Source: a virus. From it: 50,456 nt of DNA. Below the pieces are notes generated by a model. That model searched no databases, was not told the origin of the DNA, and was given only the letters and a program-made list of their open reading frames with translations. The position numbers and the translations under genes were made by a program. Positions 32,701 to 39,684 of this stretch are shown one piece after another; within the stretch, counting starts at the first letter, position 1; each line of letters begins with the position of its first letter. The stretch is from positions 1 to 50,456 of IMG/VR virus record IMGVR_UViG_3300044800_000405; one strand, given 5' to 3'.

Positions 32701-35700
32701 GCGCGCCATGCTCCAAAACGTCATGGCCCTGCTCCGCCAGCGGGCGGAGAACGAAATGCCCCCCGGCCCCGGCGCGCTCACCGCCAAACCTTCCAGCCGG
32801 CCTGACGTGCCCGAAGCCTTCGAGGGCACCGCCCTTAAAAATGCCGTGGGCGAACTCGAACGCGCCGGCCTGGGCCTGCCAGACGCCACCCCCACACAGC
32901 AGCGCAAAATGGCCACTGCCTGGATCAATTCCGGCGAGACTCTTTCCCAAAATCCAGAAGCCGCCCGCCAGTTGGCCGACCTCTTGAAATGGAACCCGGA
33001 CATGGGCCTTACTGATGACCAGTCCGCTCTTGTGTTGCGCCACAAGGTTGCCCTCGGCAATTCCCTAAACGACGCCGCCGAGCGCACCAACCGCGCCGCT
33101 TCGCCCGAAGACCGCGCCGTGGCCCAGGCCGAGTACGCCCAACTCAGCAATGAATTTACCGAATTGTTGGACGCCATCAAACAGCGCGGCAGCGAGTGGG
33201 GCCGTGAAGGCCGCTGGCGCCAGGCCATCGCGTTTGAAGATTACTCCTTCGCCACTCAGGAACGCCTCTTGCGCGCCGCCAAAGGCGGTCAGCCTCTCAC
33301 CGATGCCGAACGCACCGACCTGCTTTCAAAAGTCGAGCAGTACAAAAAACTCGCTGCCGATGCCCAGGCTGAACTCACCCGGCTCAAGGAACAAAAAACC
33401 GCCACCGGCATAGATGAGATCATTACGGATGCCCGCAAGGAAGTCGCCGGGTCCAAACGCGCGGGCGTCAAGCGTGATATTGGCGCGGAACGCAACCGCC
33501 TCGTCAAGGGCATCAAAGAACGGCTGGACGAAGGCGAGGATATTGCCGACCTTGGCTCCTGGATTCAAAAGCTCGCCCGCAATTTTGTCGCCCAAGGCAT
33601 TGTCACCCGCGACCCCTTGCTGGATGCCGTCCATGAAGTTGTCTCAGAATTGGTCCCGGACTTTTCCCGGCGAGACACCATGGATGCCATTTCCGGCTAT
33701 GGCGATTTCAAGCAGCTTTCCAAGGATGAAATCAGCGTCAAACTCCGCGACCTCAATGGCCAGATGCAGCAGGTGGCCAAGCTTGATGACATCATGGCCA
33801 AACAGCCGCCCCTCAAAACCGGCCTGGAACGCCGCGCCCCCAGTGATGAAGAACGCCGTCTCATCAAACTTGTCAACGAGGCCAAGCGCCGCTTCGGCAT
33901 TGTCATTACAGACCCTGCTACGCAGTTGCGTTCCGCCCTTGATGCCCGCAAGACCTATTACCGCAACCAGATTGCCGACCTCGAAGCGCAGATCGCCCGG
34001 CGTGAGAAATTCATCAAAACGCGCACGCCTTCCCCCACTGATGCCGAATTGGAAAAATTGAAGGCCCGGCGCGATGAAGTTAAAAAGGAATTCGACACCA
34101 TCTTTCAAAAGCCCGGCCTTACAGATGCCGAGCGTTTGGGTTTGATGGAAAAATCCGTTGACCGCCAGATTGCCGAGCTTGAGCGCCAATTTAAGACTGG
34201 CGAGATTTTCCCCGCCGGCAAAAAACCCTCCACTCTTACCAGTCCCGCGTTGCGGTCCAAGCGCGCCGCGTTGGACGCGCTCAAGGAGCAACGCAAATAT
34301 CTGCGCGAGTCCTTGCAGCCCGGCCCAGAATTTGACCCCTTGGCCACCCTCAAAAAACGCCTCGATTCCCGCATCAAAGAATACGAGCGCCGGATGGCTG
34401 ATGGCGATTTCTCCCGCCGCGCCGCCAAACCCGTGCCCGCGTTGGATGAGGCCGCCACGCAAAAATCCGCCCGGCTCGCGCGCCTTAAAAAATCCTTTGC
34501 GGATGCCCGCCGCATTGCGGAGGCCAGTCAGCGCAACTTTGGCGAGCGTGTCCGGGATTGGGTTTCGCGCCTTCGCCGCGAGTTTCTTTTGTCCTCGCTC
34601 ACGTCCATTGCCAAGCTCAGTGCGGCAGCCATGGAAGGCATTGTGTTTGAGTCCGTCAAGGAACTGCCCGCCCGCGCCGTCGCCGCCATTTTTCCCAAGT
34701 TCGCTGAACGGCTGGAAACACAGATGCCTGCCAGTTTCCGCATGGTTGGCAAATCCCTGGCCGCCGCCTTTATGAAGTCCGCGCGCGACTCCGCGCAGAC
34801 CTTCAAGACCGGCTCGCCAGATTTTGAAATGGCCTATGGCGACCGCAAATCTGTGCCGCCCGAAATGCAGGTCTTCATGGGCCGCATTCACGCCATGCTC
34901 AAAACGCCGCTCAAGCGGTTTGGGTTTGAGAAGACCTACGCCAAAATCGCCGCCCGCTATCACGCCCAGGGCTTGGATGTCACCGACCCCCTCGTGCAAA
35001 CCCGCATCGGCACCCTTGCGCTCAAGGAGGCCAATCGCTACCTCTTTTTGGAAGACAACCGGGTGACGGACGCCTATCAGCGGTTCATGTCCCGCTTTTA
35101 CCAGGCGGATAAACTTACCGGCAAACCCACCCCGGCAGACATTGCCGCCGGCACCGCCATGCGGGTGGCCCTGCCCATTGTTAAAATTCCCACCAACCTG
35201 GTCGCCCGCACCTTTCAAGCCGCGTTCGGTCTGGAAGTTGGCGGTCTTCGTCTCGCCCGTGCTTACGCCAAAGGCATCGAATCGCTGCCGGGGGAACAGG
35301 CAGATGCCATCATGCGCCAAATCAAGCAGGGTTCCTTGGGCACCGCCCTTTTGCTGGTCGGTTATTTTAACCCAGATGTCGTTGGCGGTTACTATCAGCC
35401 GCGCGAGAAACGCCGCCCCGGCGAACCCGGCCCTGGCGAGATTCTGGTCTATGGCCACGCCATTCCCACCTACTGGTTGCATCATCCCTTGCTAGAAGTG
35501 GTACAGTTGGGTGCCACCATCCGGCGCGTGTCCGATTCCAAACTTCGCAAGCGTGATTTGCAAACCCAGGGCATCACCAACGGCATGAAAGCTGGGTTGT
35601 TCGGTTTACTGGATGAAACCCCGATGGCCCGTGAAATTTTCGATCTCGACAAACTGCATGAACCTGGCGGTCCCGGCCAATACATCAATGCTTACGCCGC

Positions 35701-35869
35701 CAGCCTCACCACCCCGCAACTCGTTTCCTGGCTCGCCCAGCGTTTTGATATTGACCCGCGCACCGGCAAACCCGTCAAACGCGCCCCGCAAAATTTGACC
35801 CAGGCGGTGGAAATGGGCATCCCCGGCCTTCGCCAGAATGTCCCGCTCAAGAAGAAGACGGCCCCCTGA
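29741..35869 (+). CDS. Giant polyvalent internal virion protein
   Basis: The product has 2042 residues. The N-terminus (QLDFPDDAKPDEILSFLNEK) is a short motif common at the start of large phage ejection proteins. Near 640-700, VITGRHRWQLALRTNADLPV and ANIKDNQGDVFDYAHYF look like a ParB-type fold. Long helical and coiled parts follow. The C-terminal 200 residues (MRVALPIVKIPTNLVARTF) look like the polyvalent-protein tail with a membrane-type helix. A palindromic repeat is read in frame near residue 877. It may be injected with the DNA. No catalytic site is proven. Confidence 0.6.
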   Translation: MLVQVPEVGQLDFPDDAKPDEILSFLNEKYPKSAAPAPPAETLSEWKPGVADRLKMGLGELAQTTPYRTAAQIPGLIKKETGELGEFTKALFGRNEQRPLPPSPLAGTRFAPENVPSGAELSRDTGLPSAVTETASAVDKIVAGLAQFITSPQGAVQMATYGVPVLKLPMAAKWISDMVKGGYLNIKDAVDAFQKGDTQRLRDNIIGATANFVGALGVGGGEIKSLKDYFNRLDSPQTVTPPASREAPAPMTARDATVPPVNLSPVLAGAGLPPVQGPPARGDVLPMPQGAQPPLLNPEQRARVAAKLKAAWAERETPAPKIPLSPEAAAKGETSIESPLPSQVSPELSAALLADGFKPEVANWTDEDFAKAGWPAAFKLRVKKIIAQHQGEPNAQTIRGNTGQLPPPGQVPPASQETGGHDVERPAPVQPQPLDPRETKAGQVPLTPLDQIKKISAMSGPDFVQHIRDQNNPQALTQNAYDLGLSLTTPEELAALKKAQADNQAALNAADKAGDKELANNLAWKGHLFGEAIGAATGTGSAGRYLQQADPNYKARFPDEPTVPAMLTGEPIQQTAEGAWYQDKATGIKFLETDLDPKTLSLSPDVPNFKRGASTETGEVPGQELQGAYTRINTGRAMVYERLNGTREVITGRHRWQLALRTNADLPVQLVREADGFTKEQALVMDAEANIKDNQGDVFDYAHYFRETKEAYTEETARRRGLLRLAPGRHGWALGKNAGPDLYALWRDNKIATEKAVAIARAAPGNADLQALGIKQAFKGGSPSEIENFIKAVQSQTGGGASEQVDLFGSLEAGEKFQSSPTGSSEVLGNFSKLKDARALAQKTGGSVKGYLNGKYKRGWVVSKFVEPPEVAAPASPSPGGEGRGEGGQPPAAPGELLPAAEQPFNLVGEKTKFVEPKTEQTAFGGETLTQNELFAIQDVVQSKDPQKSADVMQKRFGAAQAVKILENQLAVMAKDPKSYKGYTKPQRAMLQNVMALLRQRAENEMPPGPGALTAKPSSRPDVPEAFEGTALKNAVGELERAGLGLPDATPTQQRKMATAWINSGETLSQNPEAARQLADLLKWNPDMGLTDDQSALVLRHKVALGNSLNDAAERTNRAASPEDRAVAQAEYAQLSNEFTELLDAIKQRGSEWGREGRWRQAIAFEDYSFATQERLLRAAKGGQPLTDAERTDLLSKVEQYKKLAADAQAELTRLKEQKTATGIDEIITDARKEVAGSKRAGVKRDIGAERNRLVKGIKERLDEGEDIADLGSWIQKLARNFVAQGIVTRDPLLDAVHEVVSELVPDFSRRDTMDAISGYGDFKQLSKDEISVKLRDLNGQMQQVAKLDDIMAKQPPLKTGLERRAPSDEERRLIKLVNEAKRRFGIVITDPATQLRSALDARKTYYRNQIADLEAQIARREKFIKTRTPSPTDAELEKLKARRDEVKKEFDTIFQKPGLTDAERLGLMEKSVDRQIAELERQFKTGEIFPAGKKPSTLTSPALRSKRAALDALKEQRKYLRESLQPGPEFDPLATLKKRLDSRIKEYERRMADGDFSRRAAKPVPALDEAATQKSARLARLKKSFADARRIAEASQRNFGERVRDWVSRLRREFLLSSLTSIAKLSAAAMEGIVFESVKELPARAVAAIFPKFAERLETQMPASFRMVGKSLAAAFMKSARDSAQTFKTGSPDFEMAYGDRKSVPPEMQVFMGRIHAMLKTPLKRFGFEKTYAKIAARYHAQGLDVTDPLVQTRIGTLALKEANRYLFLEDNRVTDAYQRFMSRFYQADKLTGKPTPADIAAGTAMRVALPIVKIPTNLVARTFQAAFGLEVGGLRLARAYAKGIESLPGEQADAIMRQIKQGSLGTALLLVGYFNPDVVGGYYQPREKRRPGEPGPGEILVYGHAIPTYWLHHPLLEVVQLGATIRRVSDSKLRKRDLQTQGITNGMKAGLFGLLDETPMAREIFDLDKLHEPGGPGQYINAYAASLTTPQLVSWLAQRFDIDPRTGKPVKRAPQNLTQAVEMGIPGLRQNVPLKKKTAP
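30921..31079 (+). CDS. Nested 52-residue protein in another frame
   Basis: AAGGAG at 30909-30914 lies six bases before ATG 30921, one of the few good Shine-Dalgarno sites in the window. The frame gives 52 residues: MPKQYEEIRDSYLRRGKSP, then QQAKKLAAMTWNARHPSNPN. This is the pattern of small stand-alone phage proteins (K-x-AAMTWN-x-HP). It lies wholly inside the 2042-residue gene, where that gene codes a Pro/Gln-rich linker (residues about 393-445). An overprinted or inserted gene is likely. Confidence 0.65.
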   Translation: MPKQYEEIRDSYLRRGKSPQQAKKLAAMTWNARHPSNPNPWTHEKQKPVKYH

Positions 35870-36065
35870 GTAATCCGGCCCGGTCCATCAACCACGCGGT
35901 TAACAGGGGACAGCCAAACCAGCGCGCTATACCACAGCCTTCACTGTTCAAGAGCAGGTAATAATCATGCCCGCCCTGCGTCAACAACCAGAGCACCAGC
36001 TTGAACAATTCGTCCCATCCGAACATCAACACCAGCACCAGCAAAAACCAATAGCGTTGTTTCAT
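35847..36065 (-). CDS. Small membrane protein
   Basis: ATG 36065 gives 72 residues and has a good AAGGAGG site. The N-terminus MKQRYWFLLVLVLMFGWDEL and the following LFKLVLWLL form one or two membrane spans. It overlaps the 3' end of the giant gene by 23 bp on the other strand. A lysis or exclusion role is possible; not shown. Confidence 0.55.
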   Translation of the reverse strand: MKQRYWFLLVLVLMFGWDELFKLVLWLLTQGGHDYYLLLNSEGCGIARWFGCPLLTAWLMDRAGLLRGPSSS

Positions 36066-36421
36066 GGTGCTTCCTCCTTGGATTGTCCCGGTGCCAATGT
36101 TTTGTCCGCGATGTTCCTGAGCGATTTCCATAACAAAAAAACGACCATAGGAACTACACGATTAAATGTTTCTTGTGTCTCGCACAATGTTTCCAGTTTC
36201 TTGCGATTGATGGCCGTAAAATACGGGCGCCGCACAATGAAAATGCCTTTTGGAGATGAGAACCAGCCGGCGGACATGCCCGGCGCAAATCGGTTGAGCC
36301 ATTCTTCGTCTTTGTAAGTTGAGGAAAAATCTTTGGAGAGGACTTCTTGGAGTCCTATTTTTTCCACCATCAATTTCCAGTCTGCAACAGAGCAAGACTC
36401 GGGAATAATCGGCATTTGCAT
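36062..36421 (-). CDS. Hypothetical protein with C-terminal membrane span
   Basis: ATG 36421 gives 119 residues: MQMPIIPESCSVADWKLMVE, then an aromatic-rich centre and a C-terminal hydrophobic span (RVVPMVVFLLWKSL). Its stop overlaps the start of the gene at 36065. The -10 of the promoter at 36428-36456 places the transcript start at the ATG itself. Unknown role. Confidence 0.5.
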   Translation of the reverse strand: MQMPIIPESCSVADWKLMVEKIGLQEVLSKDFSSTYKDEEWLNRFAPGMSAGWFSSPKGIFIVRRPYFTAINRKKLETLCETQETFNRVVPMVVFLLWKSLRNIADKTLAPGQSKEEAP

Positions 36422-36427
36422 AATTCA

Positions 36428-36456
36428 ATTGTGCCTTCTCTTGCTGGTGGTGTCAC
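36428..36456 (-). promoter_or_regulatory. Minus-strand promoter with CACCACCAGC motif
   Basis: Read on the minus strand, GTGACA (36456-36451) and CACAAT (36433-36428) are 17 bp apart, with CCACCAGC in the spacer as in the plus-strand promoters at 239 and 7237. Transcription would begin at about 36421, the ATG of the small gene, so the message would be leaderless. Confidence 0.55.
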
Positions 36457-36751
36457 CCCAAAAGTTTTCCCCGTTTTACCCTCTTGACAGTTCTATAATC
36501 CAACGGGACGTTGCCTTGTCCGCAATTTGGTCCTTGGGCAAGACCCGCCAGCAGTCGCGGCACTGCTAGTCCTTCGGTCGCAGCTAGGACGGCTGCTTTA
36601 GCGCCCGTCAACGCGGGCAAGACTCCGCAGGTTCCTGCCAGTCATGGGTTGGCTTCCATAAAGTCGTAAGTCTCGGTGTCGTTTTGTGCGGCGCACGAGC
36701 AATTGTCGGCGGTTGTAATACCGCCGGGAAAAATTTGTCCGTTACGATTTT
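36457..36751 (+). promoter_or_regulatory. Upstream region and leader of the capsid gene
   Basis: This 295-bp gap holds no convincing gene. TATAAT at 36494-36499 is a perfect -10, but no -35 stands at the right distance (a TTGACA at 36484 is only four bases away). Several inverted repeats follow: GTCC and GGAC around 36570-36590, and CCCG and CGGG around 36605-36620. A structured 5' leader of about 245 bases for the capsid mRNA is plausible. Confidence 0.4.
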
Positions 36752-38413
36752 ATGCCAACTTTTGCGCCCTGTCCCACGCCCGGCACCGTTACCGGCTGTC
36801 AGTTCACCCAGCAACTCGTCTCCCAGGAGCCGGTCTATGACAAGCTCATCCTCGAAGACATCCGGCCAGAGGACGGCTGGATTCTCCACGTCGAGACCGG
36901 CGAGTTCCCGGCCTATTCTGGCGTCCAGCACACGCTTGACCGCTTCAATCATGTCTGGCCCAACGTCACCAAGACCTGGAAACCCACCCAGGCCGGCAAC
37001 TGTCTGGGCACGCCCTGCGACAAGACCGAGAATTACATCACCTGGGGCGCCACCCGGCTGACTTACTTCCTGGAGGAACAATCCTGGGCCACGCCCCTCC
37101 TCTGTTACGACCAGGATATGCACGTCACCCACGCCAAGGAACATTTCCGCCAGATCATCACCGATATCCTCAAGCCCGCCACCAGCGCCATCAACTCCAA
37201 CTTCCTCCGCAAGCGCGCCGCGCAGTTCGCCAACTACCAGTGGGTGGCCAACGCCAATTTTGGCAACACCTCCACCGGCACCTTTCAATTCCAATGGGTC
37301 CTGGCCGGCACCAACGCGGACGAGGAATGGTACATAGATACCAACATTCCCGCCGCCAACATCTACAAGCTCACGCCCCAGATGTTGCAGCGCCGGTTCC
37401 AACCCCTGTGCCGCGTCGGTTACTTCGGCAAGCAGCCTTTCAAGGACATGCCCCCCAACATCGAGTTGGTCACGGACATGGACACCACCTGGGAACTGGA
37501 TCACCTCGGCGGCCAGCAGGGCGTCGGCGGCATCCCCTCCATTCAAGGCAACTGGCGTTTCGATCAGTGGGACAGTTCCACCAAGTACTGGAAGTACGGT
37601 TTTTCCGGCTCCATCGGCAACTACGTTGTTCGCGCGGACCCGTTCAACCTCCGGTTCAACTACCTCGGCGCCGTTGGCACCACGCCCGGCCTGCCCTATC
37701 GCTACCAGGTCGTTTTACCGTTCAAGAACATGGCGTCCAGCGGCGCGGGCGGCGCTCCCGGCACCAAGGACATCCCCAATCCTGACTTCGACAACGCGCA
37801 ATACCGTTGGTCCTACATCTGGCACCGCAAGTCCATTCAGTGTCTCGTGGCCGATGCCACCCCGGTTAATCCTGAAATGCCCTTTAGCTCCCGCAACTTC
37901 GGCGGACGCTGGCAGTTCGTCATGGACAACCTGGGCGCAGACCAAAACGGCCTGCCCATCGAGAACAAACGCCGCAACAAGGGCATGTTCATTGCGGACT
38001 TCAAGATGGCCATTCGCCCGCAATACACGGAATTCCTGGAACTGATTTTCCACCGCGCCGAGCCGCAGTGCATCATCCAGATTGCCCCCTGCAATCCTGA
38101 TCCCGGCTATCCCACCCAGAATTACGAGTCGGATACCAACATCTCGTGTACCAACACCAGTTCGTCCTACACGCTCCCCTTCACCCCGTCGCTGGATGTC
38201 ACCACGGCCACTTACGAGGTCGAGGCCAACACCATCATGTGCAATGGCGTGGCGGTCGAGCATGGCCGCATCACGGGCACCGCGACCCTCGCCGCGCTCG
38301 TCACCCAACTCAACCAGTTGGTTGGGGTCTTGGGCGTCTGGGCCGTCAGCGGCGTCACCATCACCCTCAAAGGCCCGTGTTCCACCGCAACCGTGCCGTG
38401 GATTTTGTCGTAG
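36752..38413 (+). CDS. Probable major capsid protein
   Basis: The product has 553 residues. Mixed alpha/beta patterns, many aromatic residues (YDKLILEDIRPEDGWILHVE, FRQIITDILKPATSAINSNF) and a late NKGMFIADFKMAIRPQYTEF segment suit a large HK97-type capsid protein. The C-terminal 90 residues (NTIMCNGVAVEHGRITGT) may be an added surface domain. A long leader precedes it, which fits strong expression. No direct family match; context and size only. Confidence 0.5.
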   Translation: MPTFAPCPTPGTVTGCQFTQQLVSQEPVYDKLILEDIRPEDGWILHVETGEFPAYSGVQHTLDRFNHVWPNVTKTWKPTQAGNCLGTPCDKTENYITWGATRLTYFLEEQSWATPLLCYDQDMHVTHAKEHFRQIITDILKPATSAINSNFLRKRAAQFANYQWVANANFGNTSTGTFQFQWVLAGTNADEEWYIDTNIPAANIYKLTPQMLQRRFQPLCRVGYFGKQPFKDMPPNIELVTDMDTTWELDHLGGQQGVGGIPSIQGNWRFDQWDSSTKYWKYGFSGSIGNYVVRADPFNLRFNYLGAVGTTPGLPYRYQVVLPFKNMASSGAGGAPGTKDIPNPDFDNAQYRWSYIWHRKSIQCLVADATPVNPEMPFSSRNFGGRWQFVMDNLGADQNGLPIENKRRNKGMFIADFKMAIRPQYTEFLELIFHRAEPQCIIQIAPCNPDPGYPTQNYESDTNISCTNTSSSYTLPFTPSLDVTTATYEVEANTIMCNGVAVEHGRITGTATLAALVTQLNQLVGVLGVWAVSGVTITLKGPCSTATVPWILS

Positions 38414-38445
38414 GCGACTGCGACAACTACGGTGGACCGCCCCGC

Positions 38446-38486
38446 CTTCTCCCTCTCCTGGGGGAGAGGGCCGGGGTGAGGGCGGT
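38446..38486 (+). repeat. CCCTCTCC/GGAGAGGG palindrome after the capsid gene
   Basis: The element fills most of the gap between the capsid gene and the next start. A nearly identical copy lies 113 bp later inside the coding region at 38559-38598. The stem could act as a weak terminator or mRNA 3' end. Confidence 0.7.
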
Positions 38487-38507
38487 TAAAAAAGAAAGGA
38501 AAAATTT

Positions 38508-38858
38508 ATGCCCGATGAATCCGATGGTTTCTATGGTGGCGACACTGCCGCCGCTGCTTCTCCCTCTCCTGGGGGAGAGGGCCGGGGTGAGGGCGGTTCC
38601 TCCTCCCCAAACAAATCCGATCAGGACCACGAATCGGAGTCCGAGACCGCGCTTTTGCCCAAATCCCTTTTCCCAGGCGAGCCTCCGGCCATTGGCGAGG
38701 TCTGCCAGTTCCGGGTCGAGCACATCTGGGAAGATGAAATCGAGGTCTCCCACGTCAAGGAAGGCGAAGACCAGGAAAAATCCGGCGCCCAGCCTGGCCG
38801 CTCCCAAATGGACACCGCCACCGACTCCTTTGACCAAATGGCCGGCCCGGCAGCTTAA
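38508..38858 (+). CDS. Acidic small protein after the capsid gene
   Basis: The product has 116 very acidic residues. A palindromic repeat is read as SPGGEGRGEGG near the N-terminus. The middle (IGEVCQFRVEHIWEDEIEVS) may be a small beta domain. It could be a capsid-associated or scaffold-type protein from its place. Confidence 0.45.
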   Translation: MPDESDGFYGGDTAAAASPSPGGEGRGEGGSSSPNKSDQDHESESETALLPKSLFPGEPPAIGEVCQFRVEHIWEDEIEVSHVKEGEDQEKSGAQPGRSQMDTATDSFDQMAGPAA

Positions 38859-38887
38859 TCACACCTCGCCTGCCTCCCATTATTCCC

Positions 38888-39391
38888 ATGCCCACATCCT
38901 CAGATGCCGCGACTCTGGCAGGCGATGCCGTTTGCATTCAATCGTGCGTCCCGGATGGCCTCCGCGTCCCCGCGCTCATCTCCCTGTTTGCGGATATTGC
39001 CGGTGTCAGCAAGGACCCCTCGGACCTCATTAAAAACTCCGTCATCATCAATTGCTGCATCCCCTTGGGCCTGCAAATGGCCGTGCTGGTAAGTCTGTTC
39101 GCTCAAATTACCGGCGGCTCTCCTGTGCCATCGCCCTGTATCAACCTCATTCCTTCCAACTCAGTATATGACCAAGGCGGCACGTTCCAACTTAACGGAC
39201 TCACTCCCGGAACGTCCTACTATGTTTATTTTGGTGCCAATGATGCGGCCATGACCAATCCATTTGCCGGCACAATTAACAATCCCGGAAACTCCCATCC
39301 TATTCTATTCGTGGCCACTTCCACTTTCGTCGTATTCGATTCTGTCGGTCTGGCCGGTTCTTCCGTCACCGCCACCCTTTGCGCCATTTGA
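38888..39391 (+). CDS. Protein with repeated ACI-x-SC-IP-x-GLQ motif
   Basis: The product has 167 residues. Two related segments, AVCIQSCVPDGLRVPALISL and INCCIPLGLQMAVLVSLFAQ, are followed by a beta-sandwich-like C-terminus (GTFQLNGLTPGTSYYVYFG). The motif returns in the next gene. Likely fibre-associated or surface-exposed virion proteins. Confidence 0.5.
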   Translation: MPTSSDAATLAGDAVCIQSCVPDGLRVPALISLFADIAGVSKDPSDLIKNSVIINCCIPLGLQMAVLVSLFAQITGGSPVPSPCINLIPSNSVYDQGGTFQLNGLTPGTSYYVYFGANDAAMTNPFAGTINNPGNSHPILFVATSTFVVFDSVGLAGSSVTATLCAI

Positions 39392-39394
39392 CCA

Positions 39395-39420
39395 CGCTCT
39401 CAACCCTCAACCCTCAACCA
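39395..39420 (+). repeat. CTCAACC heptad block before the gene at 39425
   Basis: Three to four CTCAACC units fill the short gap and end four bases before the ATG at 39425, similar to the block before bL20 at 8921. Confidence 0.6.
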
Positions 39421-39424
39421 CCCG

Positions 39425-39682
39425 ATGACCACCGAACAAATTGAAACCCTCGTTGCGGATGCCGCCTGCATCAACTCCTGCATCCCCCAAGGAATGCAAC
39501 TGGCCGTGCTCATCTATCTGGCCGACCAGATCGTTACGAATGGGGTTGGCGGCAGTGGCGAAATCCAGGCCGGCAACTACGGCGGGGCCAAGCCCACCTG
39601 GGTTCCTGCCAGTGGCGCGGGCATCGCCTTCGACACATCAACGGGAGTCCAATGGAACTATTATGGCGGAGACTGGAATTGA
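39425..39682 (+). CDS. Small protein with ACINSCIPQGMQ motif
   Basis: The product has 85 residues. LVADAACINSCIPQGMQLAV repeats the motif of the preceding protein; the tail (GIAFDTSTGVQWNYYGGDWN) resembles the end of a carbohydrate-binding or fibre domain. It lies just before the tailspike gene. Confidence 0.5.
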   Translation: MTTEQIETLVADAACINSCIPQGMQLAVLIYLADQIVTNGVGGSGEIQAGNYGGAKPTWVPASGAGIAFDTSTGVQWNYYGGDWN

Positions 39683-39684
39683 TT

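Noticed and set aside
33644-35485. 613-residue minus-strand open frame
   Set aside because: It lies fully within the 2042-residue gene and comes from high GC content; its composition is Gly/Phe/Leu-rich without motifs.
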